Shown here in pieces: positions 28,729-37,858 of a stretch of 64,000 nt of DNA (positions are counted from its first letter, which is position 1; each line of letters starts with the position of its first letter). The stretch lies in NCBI GenBank assembly GCA_963848955.1, contig CAWKFQ010000007.1:10020-74019 (forward strand), given 5' to 3'. The translations under genes were made by a program, and so were the position numbers. The DNA comes from DASUPK01 sp963848955 (lineage in GTDB: Bacteria > Actinomycetota > Thermoleophilia > Solirubrobacterales > 70-9). Under the pieces are notes generated by a model. That model was given only the letters and a program-made list of their open reading frames with translations. It was not told where the DNA came from and ran no database searches.

Positions 28729-30366
28729 TGGCTGCCACCGACGAGACCAAGGCTTCACAAGAACACCAGGGCGAAGCTCCCGAGGCGCCCGACAAGGTCG
28801 AGGGTGGTGAGGAGACCGGGATGAAGGGACTCACCGAAGACGTCCACAGGCGGCGCGAGAAGGCGAAGCTCGGAGGCGGCGAGGAGAAGATCGCCCTCCA
28901 GCACGAGCGCGGCAAGCTCACCGCCAGAGAGCGGATCGACCTGCTCTGCGACCCCGGCACCTTCGTCGAGATCGGGATCCACGGCCGGCCCCACTTCTCC
29001 CAGCGCAACATGGAGGGCAAGGACGCGCCCGCCGACGGCGTGATCACGGGCTGGGGCGACGTCGACGGCCGCCGCTGCTGCATCGCGGCCTACGACTTCA
29101 CCGTGATGGCCGGCTCGATGGGCGCGACCGGCGAGCTCAAGGTGAGCCGCCTGCGCGAGATGGCCCTGAGCAAGCGGATGCCGTTCATCTGGCTGCTCGA
29201 CTCGGCCGGGGCGCGCATCCAGGAGGCGGCGGGGTCGCTGTTCGCGGGCTCCGGACACCTCTTCCAGGAGGAGGTCGTGATGTCGGGGGTGATCCCGATG
29301 GTCGCGGCGATGCTCGGGCCGTGCGCCGCGGGCACGGCCTACATCCCGGCGCTTTCCGACTTCGTCCCCATGGTCGTCGGGCCAGGGCGCGATGGCGCTC
29401 GCAGGACCGCACCTGACCAAGGCCGTGACCGGCGAGGACATCTCGATGGAGGACCTGGGCGGCGCGAAGGTCCACTGCCGCAAGTCGGGTGTCGGCGACC
29501 TCGAGGTGAAGGACGACCAGGAGTGCATCCAGGTCGTCAAGGACTACCTCTCCTACTTCCCGACGAACTGCGAGGAGCGCCCGCCGCTGCGCGAGACCGA
29601 GGACCCGGAGGACCGGATGTCAGAGAAGCTCCTCGACATCGTCCCCGAGTCACCGCGGCACCCCTACGACATGTACGACGTCATCCGGGAGATCACCGAC
29701 GGCGGCGAGATCTTCGACATCAAGCCGAAGTTCGCGAAGACGATCATCACCTGCCTGGCGCGCTTCGGCGGCCAGCCGGTCGGCATCGTCGCCAACCAGC
29801 CGAAGCAGCTCGGCGGCATCCTCGAGAACGACTCCGCCGACAAGGCGGCGCGCTTCATCAACCTCTGCGACGCCTTCAACATCCCGCTCGTCTTCATCCA
29901 GGACGTGCCCGGCTTCATGGTCGGTTCGAAGGTCGAACACGCCGGGATCATCCGCCACGGCGCCAAGATGCTCTACGCCGTCTCCCGCGCGACGGTCCCG
30001 AAGGTCACGGTGGTCGTCCGCAAGGCCTACGGCGCCGGCTACTACGTGATGAACGGCAAGGCCTACGAGCCCGACCTGATCGTCGCCTGGCCTTCGGCGG
30101 AGATCTCCGTGATGGGAGCCGAGGGCGCGGTCAACATCATCGGCCGGTCGGCGATCGAGGCCTCCGACGACCCGGAGGCGACCCGCGAACAGATGCTGGA
30201 GGCCGTCCGCAAGCAGATCGACCCCTACCTCGCCGCGGGCAACGCGATGATCGACGACATCATCGACCCGCGCGAGACGCGGCCGACGATCATCCGCGGC
30301 CTGCGGATGGCCGCCGACAAGCGGGTCGAGCGGCCATGGAAGAAGCACGGGGTGATGCCGGTCTGA
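28728..30366 (+). CDS. Acyl-CoA carboxylase, carboxyltransferase (beta) subunit, frameshifted
   Basis: Transfers carboxyl from biotin to an acyl-CoA. Two crotonase-like halves: first ERGKLTARERIDLL, DSAGARIQEAA and AAMLGPCAAGTAY; second PVGIVANQPKQLGG, DVPGFMVG, KAYGAGYYVMNGKAYEPD and MGAEGAVNII. A spare G in GTCGGGCCAGG near 29385 breaks the frame. About 545 residues, usual for the family. No alpha (biotin carboxylase) subunit is adjacent; the small biotinyl protein at 10598 could be a partner (inference). Which acyl-CoA is used cannot be told. Confidence 0.9.
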
Positions 30367-31256
30367 GCCGCTTCGAGGACCCGGTGATCATCAGCAACTC
30401 GATCTCGGGGGCGATCGCCAACCGCGACCAATGCCCGGCGATCCCCTACACGCCCGAGGAGTACGCGGCCGAGGCCCGACGGGCGGTCGACGAGGGGGCT
30501 TCGCAGATCCACATCCACGCGCGGACCCCCGACGGGACGCCCTCGTACGAGATCGAGGACTTCCAGGCGATCACCGAGGCCATCAGGGCCGAGGTCGACG
30601 ACGTGATCATCAACTACTCGACGGGAGCGATCGGCGTGCCGATCGAGAAGCGGCTGGAGTACCTGCGTGCGCTCCGGCCCGACGTCGCCGCTCTGAACAT
30701 GAGCTCGATGAACTACGCGAAGTACTCCCGGCGCCGCAAGGACTTCGTCTTCAAGGCCGTGTTCGAGAACAGCTTCGACACGATCACTGCGTTCCTCACC
30801 GAGATGAACGAGCTCGGAATCCAGCCCGAGCACGAGTGCTTCGATGCCGGCCACGTCGCCAACCTCGATCCGTATCTCGATATGGGCCTGCTCGAGCCGC
30901 CGCTGCAGATCTCACTGGTGATGGGCGTCAACGGCGGGATCCGGCCGAACGCGCGCAACGTCGCCTTCATGTCGGAGCAGATCCCCGGCGGCGCGGAGGG
31001 GCCGAACAACTGGCAGGTGATCGGCGTCTCGCGCGATCAGTGGAAGCTGCTCGCGGCCGCACTCAACCTCGGGGGCAACGTCCGGGCGGGCCTCGAGGAC
31101 AACCTCTACCTGCCGGACGGAGAGATGGCGAAGTCCAACGGCGAGCTGATCGCCAAGGCCCGCCAGATGGCCGAGGACGTGGGACGCCGCGCCGCGACCG
31201 TCGCCGAGGCGCGCGAGCTGCTCGGTGTGCCGAAGCGGGAGGAGGCCAACGCGTGA
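30336..31256 (+). CDS. Beta-keto acid cleavage enzyme (BKACE, DUF849)
   Basis: Zinc enzyme family that cleaves a 3-keto acid with acetyl-CoA to give acetoacetate and a new acyl-CoA (known for 3-keto-5-aminohexanoate cleavage). Seen here: HIHARTPDG with the two His zinc ligands, NYSTGAIG, ALNMSSMN, CFDAGHVAN and VMGVNGGI. About 306 residues. ATG 30336 overlaps the carboxylase gene by 31 bases; a CTG near 30362 is an alternative start. Stop overlaps the next start (GTGA). The in vivo substrate of most BKACE members is unknown. Confidence 0.87.
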   Translation: MEEARGDAGLSRFEDPVIISNSISGAIANRDQCPAIPYTPEEYAAEARRAVDEGASQIHIHARTPDGTPSYEIEDFQAITEAIRAEVDDVIINYSTGAIGVPIEKRLEYLRALRPDVAALNMSSMNYAKYSRRRKDFVFKAVFENSFDTITAFLTEMNELGIQPEHECFDAGHVANLDPYLDMGLLEPPLQISLVMGVNGGIRPNARNVAFMSEQIPGGAEGPNNWQVIGVSRDQWKLLAAALNLGGNVRAGLEDNLYLPDGEMAKSNGELIAKARQMAEDVGRRAATVAEARELLGVPKREEANA

Positions 31257-32521
31257 GCGACCGTCCACTTTCCGACATCAAGATTCTCGACCTGACCCGG
31301 CTGCTGCCGGGTGGCTTCTGCACCCTGCTGCTCGCCGACCTCGGCGCCGACGTGATCAAGGTGGAGGACACCGGCCAGGGCGACTACGTCCGCTGGGCGC
31401 CGCCGTACTACGGCACAGACGAGCAGACGCCGCTCGGCACCCGCTCCGCCATCTACCTGTCGCTCAACCGCAACAAGCGATCGATCCGGCTGGATCTCAA
31501 GCACGAGGGGGGAAGGCAGGCGCTGATCAAGCTCGCCGAGACGGCTGACGTCCTCGTGGAGAGCTTCCGCCCGGGGGTGCTCGACAAGCTCGGGGTGGGT
31601 TATGAGGTCCTGCGCCAGGCGAACCCGGCGCTCGTCTATTGCCCGATCACCGGCTACGGGCAGGACGGCCCGAACCGCGATCGCGCCGGGCACGACCAGA
31701 ACTACCTGGGCCTGAACGGCGTGCTCGGGCTGACCGGTGAGGCGGGCGGACCGCCGATCCAGTCGGGCGCCCAGATCGCCGACCTCGGCGGAGGCGCCTT
31801 GATGGCGGCGCTGGGAATCCTGGCGGCGCTGCAGGAGGCGCGCCGGAGCGGCGAGGGCCAGATGGTCGACATCTCGATGACCGACGGCTCGTTGGCATGG
31901 CTGGTGATGGAGGCGGGACGCTACTTCGGATCCGGCGAGGTGCCGAGGCGGGGCGAGGTGATGCTCTCCGGCGGGATCGTCTGTTACCGCCCCTACGAGG
32001 CAGCCGATGGCTGGGTCACCTGCGGGGCGCTCGAGCCGAAGTTCTGGAGTCGCTTCTGCACGGCGGTCGGCCGCGAGGACCTGATCGAGCACCAGTTCGC
32101 AAATCCCGGTTCGGAACCCCACCGGGAGGTCGAGGAGATCTTCAAGACGAAGACGCGCGATCAGTGGCGCGCCTTCAACGACGAACACGACGCGATGATC
32201 GAGCCGATCCTGGACCTCGACGAGGCGCTCGAGTCAGAGCTGGCCCGCGAGCGGGAGATGGTGATCTCCTATGAGCAGCCGGAGTTGGGCGAGATCAAGC
32301 AGCTCGGCTTCCCGATCAAGCTGTCGCGGACGCCGGCGAGCGTCGAGCGCCCCGCGCCCGCGCTCGGCGAGCACACGGCCGAGCTGCTGATGGACGCCGG
32401 CTATTCCGCCGAGGACGTAAAGGCGCTGGAGGAGTCCGGGGCGGCCAAGGGACCGGACGTTGATGCGAGGGCGCGCGACAGCGCGACCCGTAATACGAAG
32501 CAGGAGCCGTTCCTCGCATGA
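31253..32521 (+). CDS. Class III CoA-transferase (CaiB/BaiF type)
   Basis: Family III CoA-transferase of 422 residues: ILDLTRLLPGGFCTLLLADLGADVIKVE at the start, NRNKRSIRLDLK, then RAGHDQNYLGLNG with the catalytic Asp, and ISMTDGSLAW. Could be a racemase or a transferase. GTG 31253 overlaps the BKACE stop. The last 20 residues (DARARDSATRNTK...) are encoded by hairpin repeat copy C, so the natural stop was probably the TGA at its edge, now out of frame by one base (inference). Confidence 0.88.
   Translation: MSDRPLSDIKILDLTRLLPGGFCTLLLADLGADVIKVEDTGQGDYVRWAPPYYGTDEQTPLGTRSAIYLSLNRNKRSIRLDLKHEGGRQALIKLAETADVLVESFRPGVLDKLGVGYEVLRQANPALVYCPITGYGQDGPNRDRAGHDQNYLGLNGVLGLTGEAGGPPIQSGAQIADLGGGALMAALGILAALQEARRSGEGQMVDISMTDGSLAWLVMEAGRYFGSGEVPRRGEVMLSGGIVCYRPYEAADGWVTCGALEPKFWSRFCTAVGREDLIEHQFANPGSEPHREVEEIFKTKTRDQWRAFNDEHDAMIEPILDLDEALESELAREREMVISYEQPELGEIKQLGFPIKLSRTPASVERPAPALGEHTAELLMDAGYSAEDVKALEESGAAKGPDVDARARDSATRNTKQEPFLA
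32462..32492 (+). repeat. Hairpin repeat, copy C
   Basis: Flank TGCGA, left arm GGGCGCGC, loop GACA, right arm GCGCGACCC with a bulged A, then GT. It is read as part of the CoA-transferase tail. A TGA in the next frame overlaps its 5' edge, the same geometry as the bioB stop at copy A. Confidence 0.82.
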
Positions 32522-32563
32522 AGCTCGGCAAAGGCGAAGACGGAGAACGAGGAACTGCTCCGC

Positions 32564-33259
32564 ATGGGTGAGCTGGCGCGCGCCTCCGGCGTCTCCGCCG
32601 CCACGATCAAGCACTACCTGCGCGAGGGCCTGCTGCCCGAGCCGATGAAGACCTCGCGCAACATGGCCTACTACCCGGCCGACTTCGTCGAGCGGATCCG
32701 GATGATCAAGCAGCTCCAGGAGGAGCGCTACATGCCGCTGCGGGTGATCAAGGACCTGCTGGAGGAGGACCCCGACCGGGCTCGGGCCCTGATCGAGCTG
32801 GGCGACCGCCTGCTCGAGCACGCGCTCGCCGGCGAGAGCGCCAGGGTGAGCGCCACCGAGGTCCGCCGCCGCTACGACATCCCCAAGGACGTACTCGACC
32901 GCCTCGCGGAGCTCGAGGTGCTGACACCGGACCGGCGGGGCTACTCGCCGAGCGACCTCCGGATCATCGAGGCGATCGGTCGGTTTCGGGCGGGGGGCTA
33001 TGAGGAGCGCATCGGATTCACCGTCTACGACACGCTCCGCTACAAGGAGTCGATGGCAGACCTCGTCAAGCAGGAGGTCGACGTGCTGATGGAGCGGCTG
33101 GCCGGGGAGCTCGATCCCGACGAGGCGATGGCCCTGATCGAGGCGGGAAACCAGCCCCTCAACGACCTGATCGCAGCGATGCACACCAAGGCCCTGGTCG
33201 CGGAGCTGGAGCGGCGTCGCGGCGCGGGCGACGGCTCCGGCGGCAACGGCTCCGACTAG
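32564..33259 (+). CDS. MerR-family transcriptional regulator
   Basis: N-terminal winged helix: MGELARASGVSAATIKHYLREGLLP, then NMAYYPADFVERIRMIKQLQEERYMPL. A long helical C-terminal part (about 150 residues) without the cysteines of metal-sensing MerR proteins, so it probably binds an organic effector. GAGGAA lies upstream of the ATG at 32564. An ATG at 32518 that overlaps the CoA-transferase stop could be the real start if one base is wrong. Likely controls the upstream acyl-CoA operon (inference). Confidence 0.83.
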   Translation: MGELARASGVSAATIKHYLREGLLPEPMKTSRNMAYYPADFVERIRMIKQLQEERYMPLRVIKDLLEEDPDRARALIELGDRLLEHALAGESARVSATEVRRRYDIPKDVLDRLAELEVLTPDRRGYSPSDLRIIEAIGRFRAGGYEERIGFTVYDTLRYKESMADLVKQEVDVLMERLAGELDPDEAMALIEAGNQPLNDLIAAMHTKALVAELERRRGAGDGSGGNGSD

Positions 33260-33265
33260 CTCGCC

Positions 33266-33875
33266 GTGGCGCAGCTCGCGATCTGGCTGCTGATCGCGTT
33301 CGGCGTGCTCACCTTCGGCGTCCGCGTCGCCATCCAACTGCGCCGAACCGGGAGCACCGGACTGATCGGCTTGCGCCGCGATGCCGGCGTCGCCGACTGG
33401 CTCAGCGGGATCCTCTTCGTCGGCGGGATGGCGATTGGGGTGGCGTCCCCGATCCTCGTGCTAGGGGACAACCTCGATCCGATCGATGCGCTCGACGTCG
33501 ACGTCCTGCATGTCATCGGGATCGCGCTCGCGGCGGCCGGAGGCGTGGCCGTCTTCGCGGCCCAGCTCGGCATGGGGGAGTCCTGGCGGATCGGCGTGAG
33601 CGACGAAGAGAGGACGGAGCTGATCACGGGCGGCTGGTTCTCGGTCGTCCGCAACCCGATTTACACGGCGATGATCGTGGGCTGGACCGGCCTCGCGCTG
33701 ATCGTGCCGACCTGGCTTGGCTTCGTCGCCGTGGTGACGATCGCCCTCGGTCTCGAGCTCCAGGTGCGCTTCGTCGAGGAGCCCTACCTGCAGCGCACGC
33801 ATGGCGGACGCCTACCGAGCATACGCCTCGCGAGTCGGCCGTTTCGTGCCGCGCGTCGGGCGATCCGAGAGCTGA
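33266..33875 (+). CDS. ICMT/PEMT-like membrane methyltransferase, frameshifted at end
   Basis: Small membrane protein with about five helices. The C-terminal part shows the isoprenylcysteine carboxyl methyltransferase signature: TELITGGWFSVVRNPIYTAMIVGW and LQVRFVEEPYLQRTHG. A slip near 33800 is needed to reach the usual end DAYRAYASRVGRFVPRVG and the stop at 33873-33875. GTG start six bases after the MerR stop. Methyl acceptor unknown. Confidence 0.75.
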
Positions 33876-33885
33876 CCGCCGCGGG

Positions 33886-34902
33886 TCAGCGCCGCCGCCA
33901 GGCGGCGTTATCTACCCGAGCGAAGCTCCGGTCGTATCGCCTGCGGCGACGAAGCAACTCGGCAAGGCGGCCGATGTCGGATTCGAGGTGCAGCACGCTC
34001 GCCTCGCCTTCGCGCGGTCGTCGCGACATCTCCCACAGCAGCCTTCGGTGCCGACGAAGCCGAACCACGATCTCGCGTGCCTCGGAGAACCAGCTCGAGT
34101 CGAGCTGTGCAGCGGCGGCCCCGGCGAGAGCCCGCCGATACGGGTCCAGGCCGACCGTAGAGGCTCCGACCCCACGCATCAGCCGGCGCAGGTAGCGCCA
34201 CTCGAGGCGGTATTCGAGCAGAAAGTGACGCAGCCGCAGGGCGGGCTCGAACCACAGCCGCCAGCCACTCAGCCTCAGTGCGAAGCAGATCTCCGCGTCG
34301 CCGCCCGAGTTGTAATTTGCCGTGCCCCGCCTGTCGACAAGCAGGGGCATGAACCCGTTGCCCACCAGGTGCTGCCACGCAACCCTGCGCACCGTCAAAC
34401 CTGCACCCCAAAGGTAGCCGCGATCCTCGGTGACGTCGCCTCCCTCGCCCTGCCCACCGGTGGCATACGCCGGGCCGAAGGCCTCGAACCACGCTGGTTC
34501 CGCTCCGTCGCACACCGGTTCGTTGAAGCCGCCGCAGGCGCCGACCTCGGGGTTCTCCGTCATCGTCCTCCAAACCAGGTCCACCCAGTCCGGCGAGATC
34601 CAGTTGTCGTCCTCCACCCAGCTGACGAGCTCTCCGCTCGCCTCCGCGAATCCTCTTAGGTGCGCATAGGAAAGCCCACGCTGGGGCTCGCTGACGATCC
34701 GGATGCCGACCGGAGCATCCCGCGGCCAAGTGGCAAGGGCGACGTCAGAGGTGGCATCCGTCGAGTCGTTGTCAACGACGATGACCTCCCAAGTCACACC
34801 GCTGGGTGGGCGCTGTGCGGCGATGTGGGCAAGCGTCCGGGGCAGAAGCGCTGCCCCATTGTGGGTCGGGACCACGACGCTGACGTCGACAGAGGCGCTC
34901 AC
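33886..34902 (-). CDS. Family 2 glycosyltransferase
   Basis: GT-A transferase of 338 residues: VSVVVPTHNGAALLPRTL, VVDNDSTD, SWVEDDNWISPDW (metal-binding acidic motif) and GGDAEICFALRLSGWRLWF. The C-terminal 80 residues are arginine-rich and may touch the membrane. It overlaps the epimerase stop by four bases (ATGA), giving a three-gene unit with the RGP-like gene. Donor and acceptor sugars unknown. Convergent with the ICMT-like gene; an inverted repeat (CGCCGC / GCGGCG) lies in its last codons. Confidence 0.85.
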   Translation of the reverse strand: MSASVDVSVVVPTHNGAALLPRTLAHIAAQRPPSGVTWEVIVVDNDSTDATSDVALATWPRDAPVGIRIVSEPQRGLSYAHLRGFAEASGELVSWVEDDNWISPDWVDLVWRTMTENPEVGACGGFNEPVCDGAEPAWFEAFGPAYATGGQGEGGDVTEDRGYLWGAGLTVRRVAWQHLVGNGFMPLLVDRRGTANYNSGGDAEICFALRLSGWRLWFEPALRLRHFLLEYRLEWRYLRRLMRGVGASTVGLDPYRRALAGAAAAQLDSSWFSEAREIVVRLRRHRRLLWEMSRRPREGEASVLHLESDIGRLAELLRRRRRYDRSFARVDNAAWRRR

Positions 34903-35849
34903 TCCCAGATCAGCGCCATGGGGTGATAGGTGCCGCCTTGGGCAGGGTCATAGCCCAGGAGTTCTCGCGCCTTCTCGATGCTCATCAGGGACTGATTGCC
35001 CGTCGTCCGGTTAGGGACCTCGGGCCAGTGCTCTCGGAGGAACGCCTGGACGTCGACCACCGCGGAGTCGACGTGGCCGTCGACGAGGTTGATCGCTTCG
35101 AAAGGGCTCTCTAGCTCCGACTCGATGGCGCGGGCGAACCCATCGACCGTGTTCTCGATCGAGGTGCTGACGAAGAAGTTCGCCGGCGTCTCGGATTTCA
35201 CGCCGGGGCACTCCAAGCGGAGGGCGACAGCCTCGGTGCTCGCAGCAGGAGCCGCCTCCGCGAGATGGTCCTCGAACTCGGCCTTCAAAGCGCCGTACTC
35301 GCTCTGCCCTTCCTCGCGCGTCGGCAGGTAGTTCGACTCGAGAATCGGGAACTGTTCGATCCGGACCGGGTCGTTGATTCCGTAGACCTGCCCCGACGAC
35401 GCGAAGATGAATTTCGGAACCCCGGCGTCCTGGGCGGCGGCGAACACGTTGGCGGCGCCGTCGTAGTTGATCCGGCGGTAGTCCGCCGGTGCCGCCACGG
35501 GGACACTCGGATGGGGAAGGGCGGCGAGGTGCACAACGGCGCGGCTCCCGCGAAAACGCTCGGTGAGGTGGCTACGCAGGTCGAAGATGTCGTCGTCTCT
35601 GAGGCGGAGTACGCGCAGCCGCGACAGCTCCTTCTCTGCCCGCGCCTGGAGGGCACGGAGCCGCCGGGCTCGTGGGATGTCTTGCGGCGAGCCGTTCGCC
35701 CCCAGCCAGGTGCGCCGCAGGACGTTGACGAGCGGCCCGCGGACACGGTCGAAGACATCTATTCGGTAACCGCGCTCGCGCAGGCCACGGCGGACCAGCT
35801 GACCGACGAACCCGCTGCCGCCCGTGATCGTGATGGTGCTTTCATCCAC
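34899..35849 (-). CDS. NAD-dependent sugar epimerase/dehydratase
   Basis: Extended SDR of 316 residues: ITGGSGFVGQLVRRGL (NAD site), VVHLAALPHPS, FASSGQVYG and the catalytic pair in SEYGALKAE (Tyr, Lys). EHWPEVPNRTTGNQSLMSIEKARELLGY is typical of nucleotide-sugar epimerases. Placed between a GT2 and the RGP-like gene; probably supplies an activated sugar to them (inference). Confidence 0.87.
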   Translation of the reverse strand: MDESTITITGGSGFVGQLVRRGLRERGYRIDVFDRVRGPLVNVLRRTWLGANGSPQDIPRARRLRALQARAEKELSRLRVLRLRDDDIFDLRSHLTERFRGSRAVVHLAALPHPSVPVAAPADYRRINYDGAANVFAAAQDAGVPKFIFASSGQVYGINDPVRIEQFPILESNYLPTREEGQSEYGALKAEFEDHLAEAAPAASTEAVALRLECPGVKSETPANFFVSTSIENTVDGFARAIESELESPFEAINLVDGHVDSAVVDVQAFLREHWPEVPNRTTGNQSLMSIEKARELLGYDPAQGGTYHPMALIWE

Positions 35850-35851
35850 GG

Positions 35852-36808
35852 TCAGTCGTCGAAGAGGTCACACCAGGCGAGGATCGCCGCGCCCCAGCGC
35901 TCCAGATAGCCGTCGTCATTCGCGGTGGCGATCAGGCCCGCCCCAAGCTCCCGCATGCAGGCCACCGGCGTCTGACCCTTGAGCTCGACGGAGTCGATTC
36001 GCTCCCACATGTGCTCGTTGGCATCGATCCCGGGCGCCTCCTTCACGAGATTGGTGAACGGATCGCTCGCACGCTGGTGCTTGACGAGCGGGCGACCACA
36101 GACGATCGACCGGCGTAGGTGCCGGCAAACTCTCTGCACGGCGAGGCCGCACCAGATGTCGTCGAACCTGCCGTAGGGCCAGTCGCGGCCCATTGGCGGG
36201 AAGTACATGAGGCAGGCCGCCTCGCGACGGACCGCGAGGTTCATGCCGGACATCGGGAAGTACTGCTCGGAAGACATCACCCTGCTCCGAACGGAGGTGA
36301 GGAGGCTGGCGGGAACCTCGTGTTCGGAGTTGGCGAGAGTCTGGACGGCATCGAGGTCCGGAACACCGATCCAAAGCCCGACGCTGACGTCGACGTGCAG
36401 CGGTCCTCCTAGGTTCCTGTAGGGGAGCCCCCGTACCCGCAGTCCTAGGGCGCTGCTCTCCCACATTGACGTGTCATGGAGATTGCGCAGGTGACCGGCG
36501 ACTAGATCGTCATCGGCTGGATGGCAGTCGTCGTCGAGCGTAAAGATCGTCTCGGCGCCGAGCTGCCACGCCTTCCAGAACCCGAAGGCCCGGACACCGC
36601 TGTCCCCACGGGAGATGATCCACGCCTCGGGAAGCTCCGCGTCGATCTCCTTCCAGCTGAAGACCTGGACAGCCGGCGGGAGGGCCTCGATGGTCGCCTC
36701 GGGAGCGTCCTGAATCACCAGGATCCGATCCCAGGGCCAGGGTTCCCACGCGTCGAGGAACTCGCGTAGGCCATCAGGGCGGTTGGTGGGGACGACTAGA
36801 ACATTCAA
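35852..36808 (-). CDS. Reversibly glycosylated polypeptide / UDP-arabinopyranose mutase-like protein (GT75-like)
   Basis: 318 residues with the ordered motifs of the plant RGP/UAM family: VVPTNRPDGLREFLDAW, TLDDDCHPADDD (the DDDC/DXD nucleotide-sugar site), GLWIGVPDLDA, YFPMSGMNLAVRRE, GRFDDIWCGLAVQRVCRHL and HQRASDPFTNLVKE. In plants these interconvert UDP-arabinose ring forms and self-glycosylate an Arg after WGRYDDMW-like text; here the matching Arg is in GRFDDIW. First gene of the unit with the epimerase and GT2. Activity as a mutase is inference from family. Confidence 0.75.
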   Translation of the reverse strand: MNVLVVPTNRPDGLREFLDAWEPWPWDRILVIQDAPEATIEALPPAVQVFSWKEIDAELPEAWIISRGDSGVRAFGFWKAWQLGAETIFTLDDDCHPADDDLVAGHLRNLHDTSMWESSALGLRVRGLPYRNLGGPLHVDVSVGLWIGVPDLDAVQTLANSEHEVPASLLTSVRSRVMSSEQYFPMSGMNLAVRREAACLMYFPPMGRDWPYGRFDDIWCGLAVQRVCRHLRRSIVCGRPLVKHQRASDPFTNLVKEAPGIDANEHMWERIDSVELKGQTPVACMRELGAGLIATANDDGYLERWGAAILAWCDLFDD

Positions 36809-36876
36809 GGGCGGGACCGCGAAGCAGCATCTTAGTCTCGGCCCAGTTACCGCCGATCCGCGCCGTGGAGCGCCGT

Positions 36877-37849
36877 TTACTCGAGCAGGCCCATCGCGTC
36901 CAGCGTCTTGCGGACGCCCTCGTGGAGAGGCGTCGTCTGCCAGCCGAGTTCGCGCTGCGCCTTGGAGGAATCAGGCTGACCCTGCCAGAGGAAGTAGGTG
37001 AGCTGCCCGCGGGGCAGGAGCGGGGGGCGGCGGATTACCCGCGAGATTCCCTCGCCAAGTCCAGAGATGGCCCGCGCGACCGGGATCGGCATCACGGGCG
37101 GCACTCGACCGCGGCCCGCCACCTGCTTCACCGTCTGGGCGATCTCCCGGAACGGGGCGTAGCCGTCGGCGAGGATGTAGCGCTCGCCGTCCGCGCCCTT
37201 CTCCGCCGCCAGCAGATGACCGTTGGCGACCCCCTCGACGAAGGCGTAGCCGGTGCCTCCGGGCGGCACCGCCGGAAGCCGCTTGCGTACGACCGGCTCG
37301 AAGAGGCCGTTCTCGAAGGACGGCGTCGGCGAAGGCGTGGGCCCGTAGACGCCTGCCGGATTGAGGATCACGACCTCCATCCCGTCGCGCTCGGCTTGCA
37401 CCAGCTCCTCAGCATGCTGCTTGGAGCGCTCGTAGGCGGTCCCCTTCGGGTAGTCGGCGAGCATCGTCTCGTCGAACCGCTCACCGCTCTCGGCGTGGAA
37501 GACGTCGTGAGTCGAGGTATGGATGAAGCGCCGCACCCCCGCCCGCCTCGCCGCGGCGGCGAGCGCGCCGCTGCCCAGGGCGTTCACCCGATCGAAGATT
37601 TCCTCGTCCTTGACCCACTGCTCCGGCATCCCCATCGCGTTGAACACCAGCTCGCATCCGTCGACCGCAGCCGCGAGGCTCTCTGCATCGGTGGCGTCGC
37701 CGCGAATCGGTTCCACTCCTGCGGGGAGCACGCTTCGCCGCGCGTTTGGGGTCCCGAACCAGCGCGCGCACCTGCTCGCCTCGATCGAGCAATGCCGATG
37801 CGATGGCGTTGCCGACCTTCCCCGTAGGGCCGGTTACCAGGACCTGCAT
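36877..37849 (-). CDS. NAD-dependent epimerase/reductase (extended SDR), frameshifted
   Basis: Extended or atypical SDR of about 323 residues: LVTGPTGKVGNAIASALL at the start, ELVFNAMGMPEQW, FIHTSTHDVFHA, and TAYERSKQHAEELV with Tyr and Lys. One slip near 37735 just after the first 43 residues. GYAFVEGVANGHLLAAEKG resembles dihydroflavonol-reductase-like proteins. Nine bases after the MscS gene on the same strand. Confidence 0.8.
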
Positions 37850-37858
37850 CGGCGCATC

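Noticed and set aside
28527..31256. A 909-residue frame spanning carboxylase fragment and BKACE
   Set aside because: It joins the 5' part of the carboxyltransferase to BKACE through arginine-rich out-of-frame text; the real carboxyltransferase continues in another frame to 30366.
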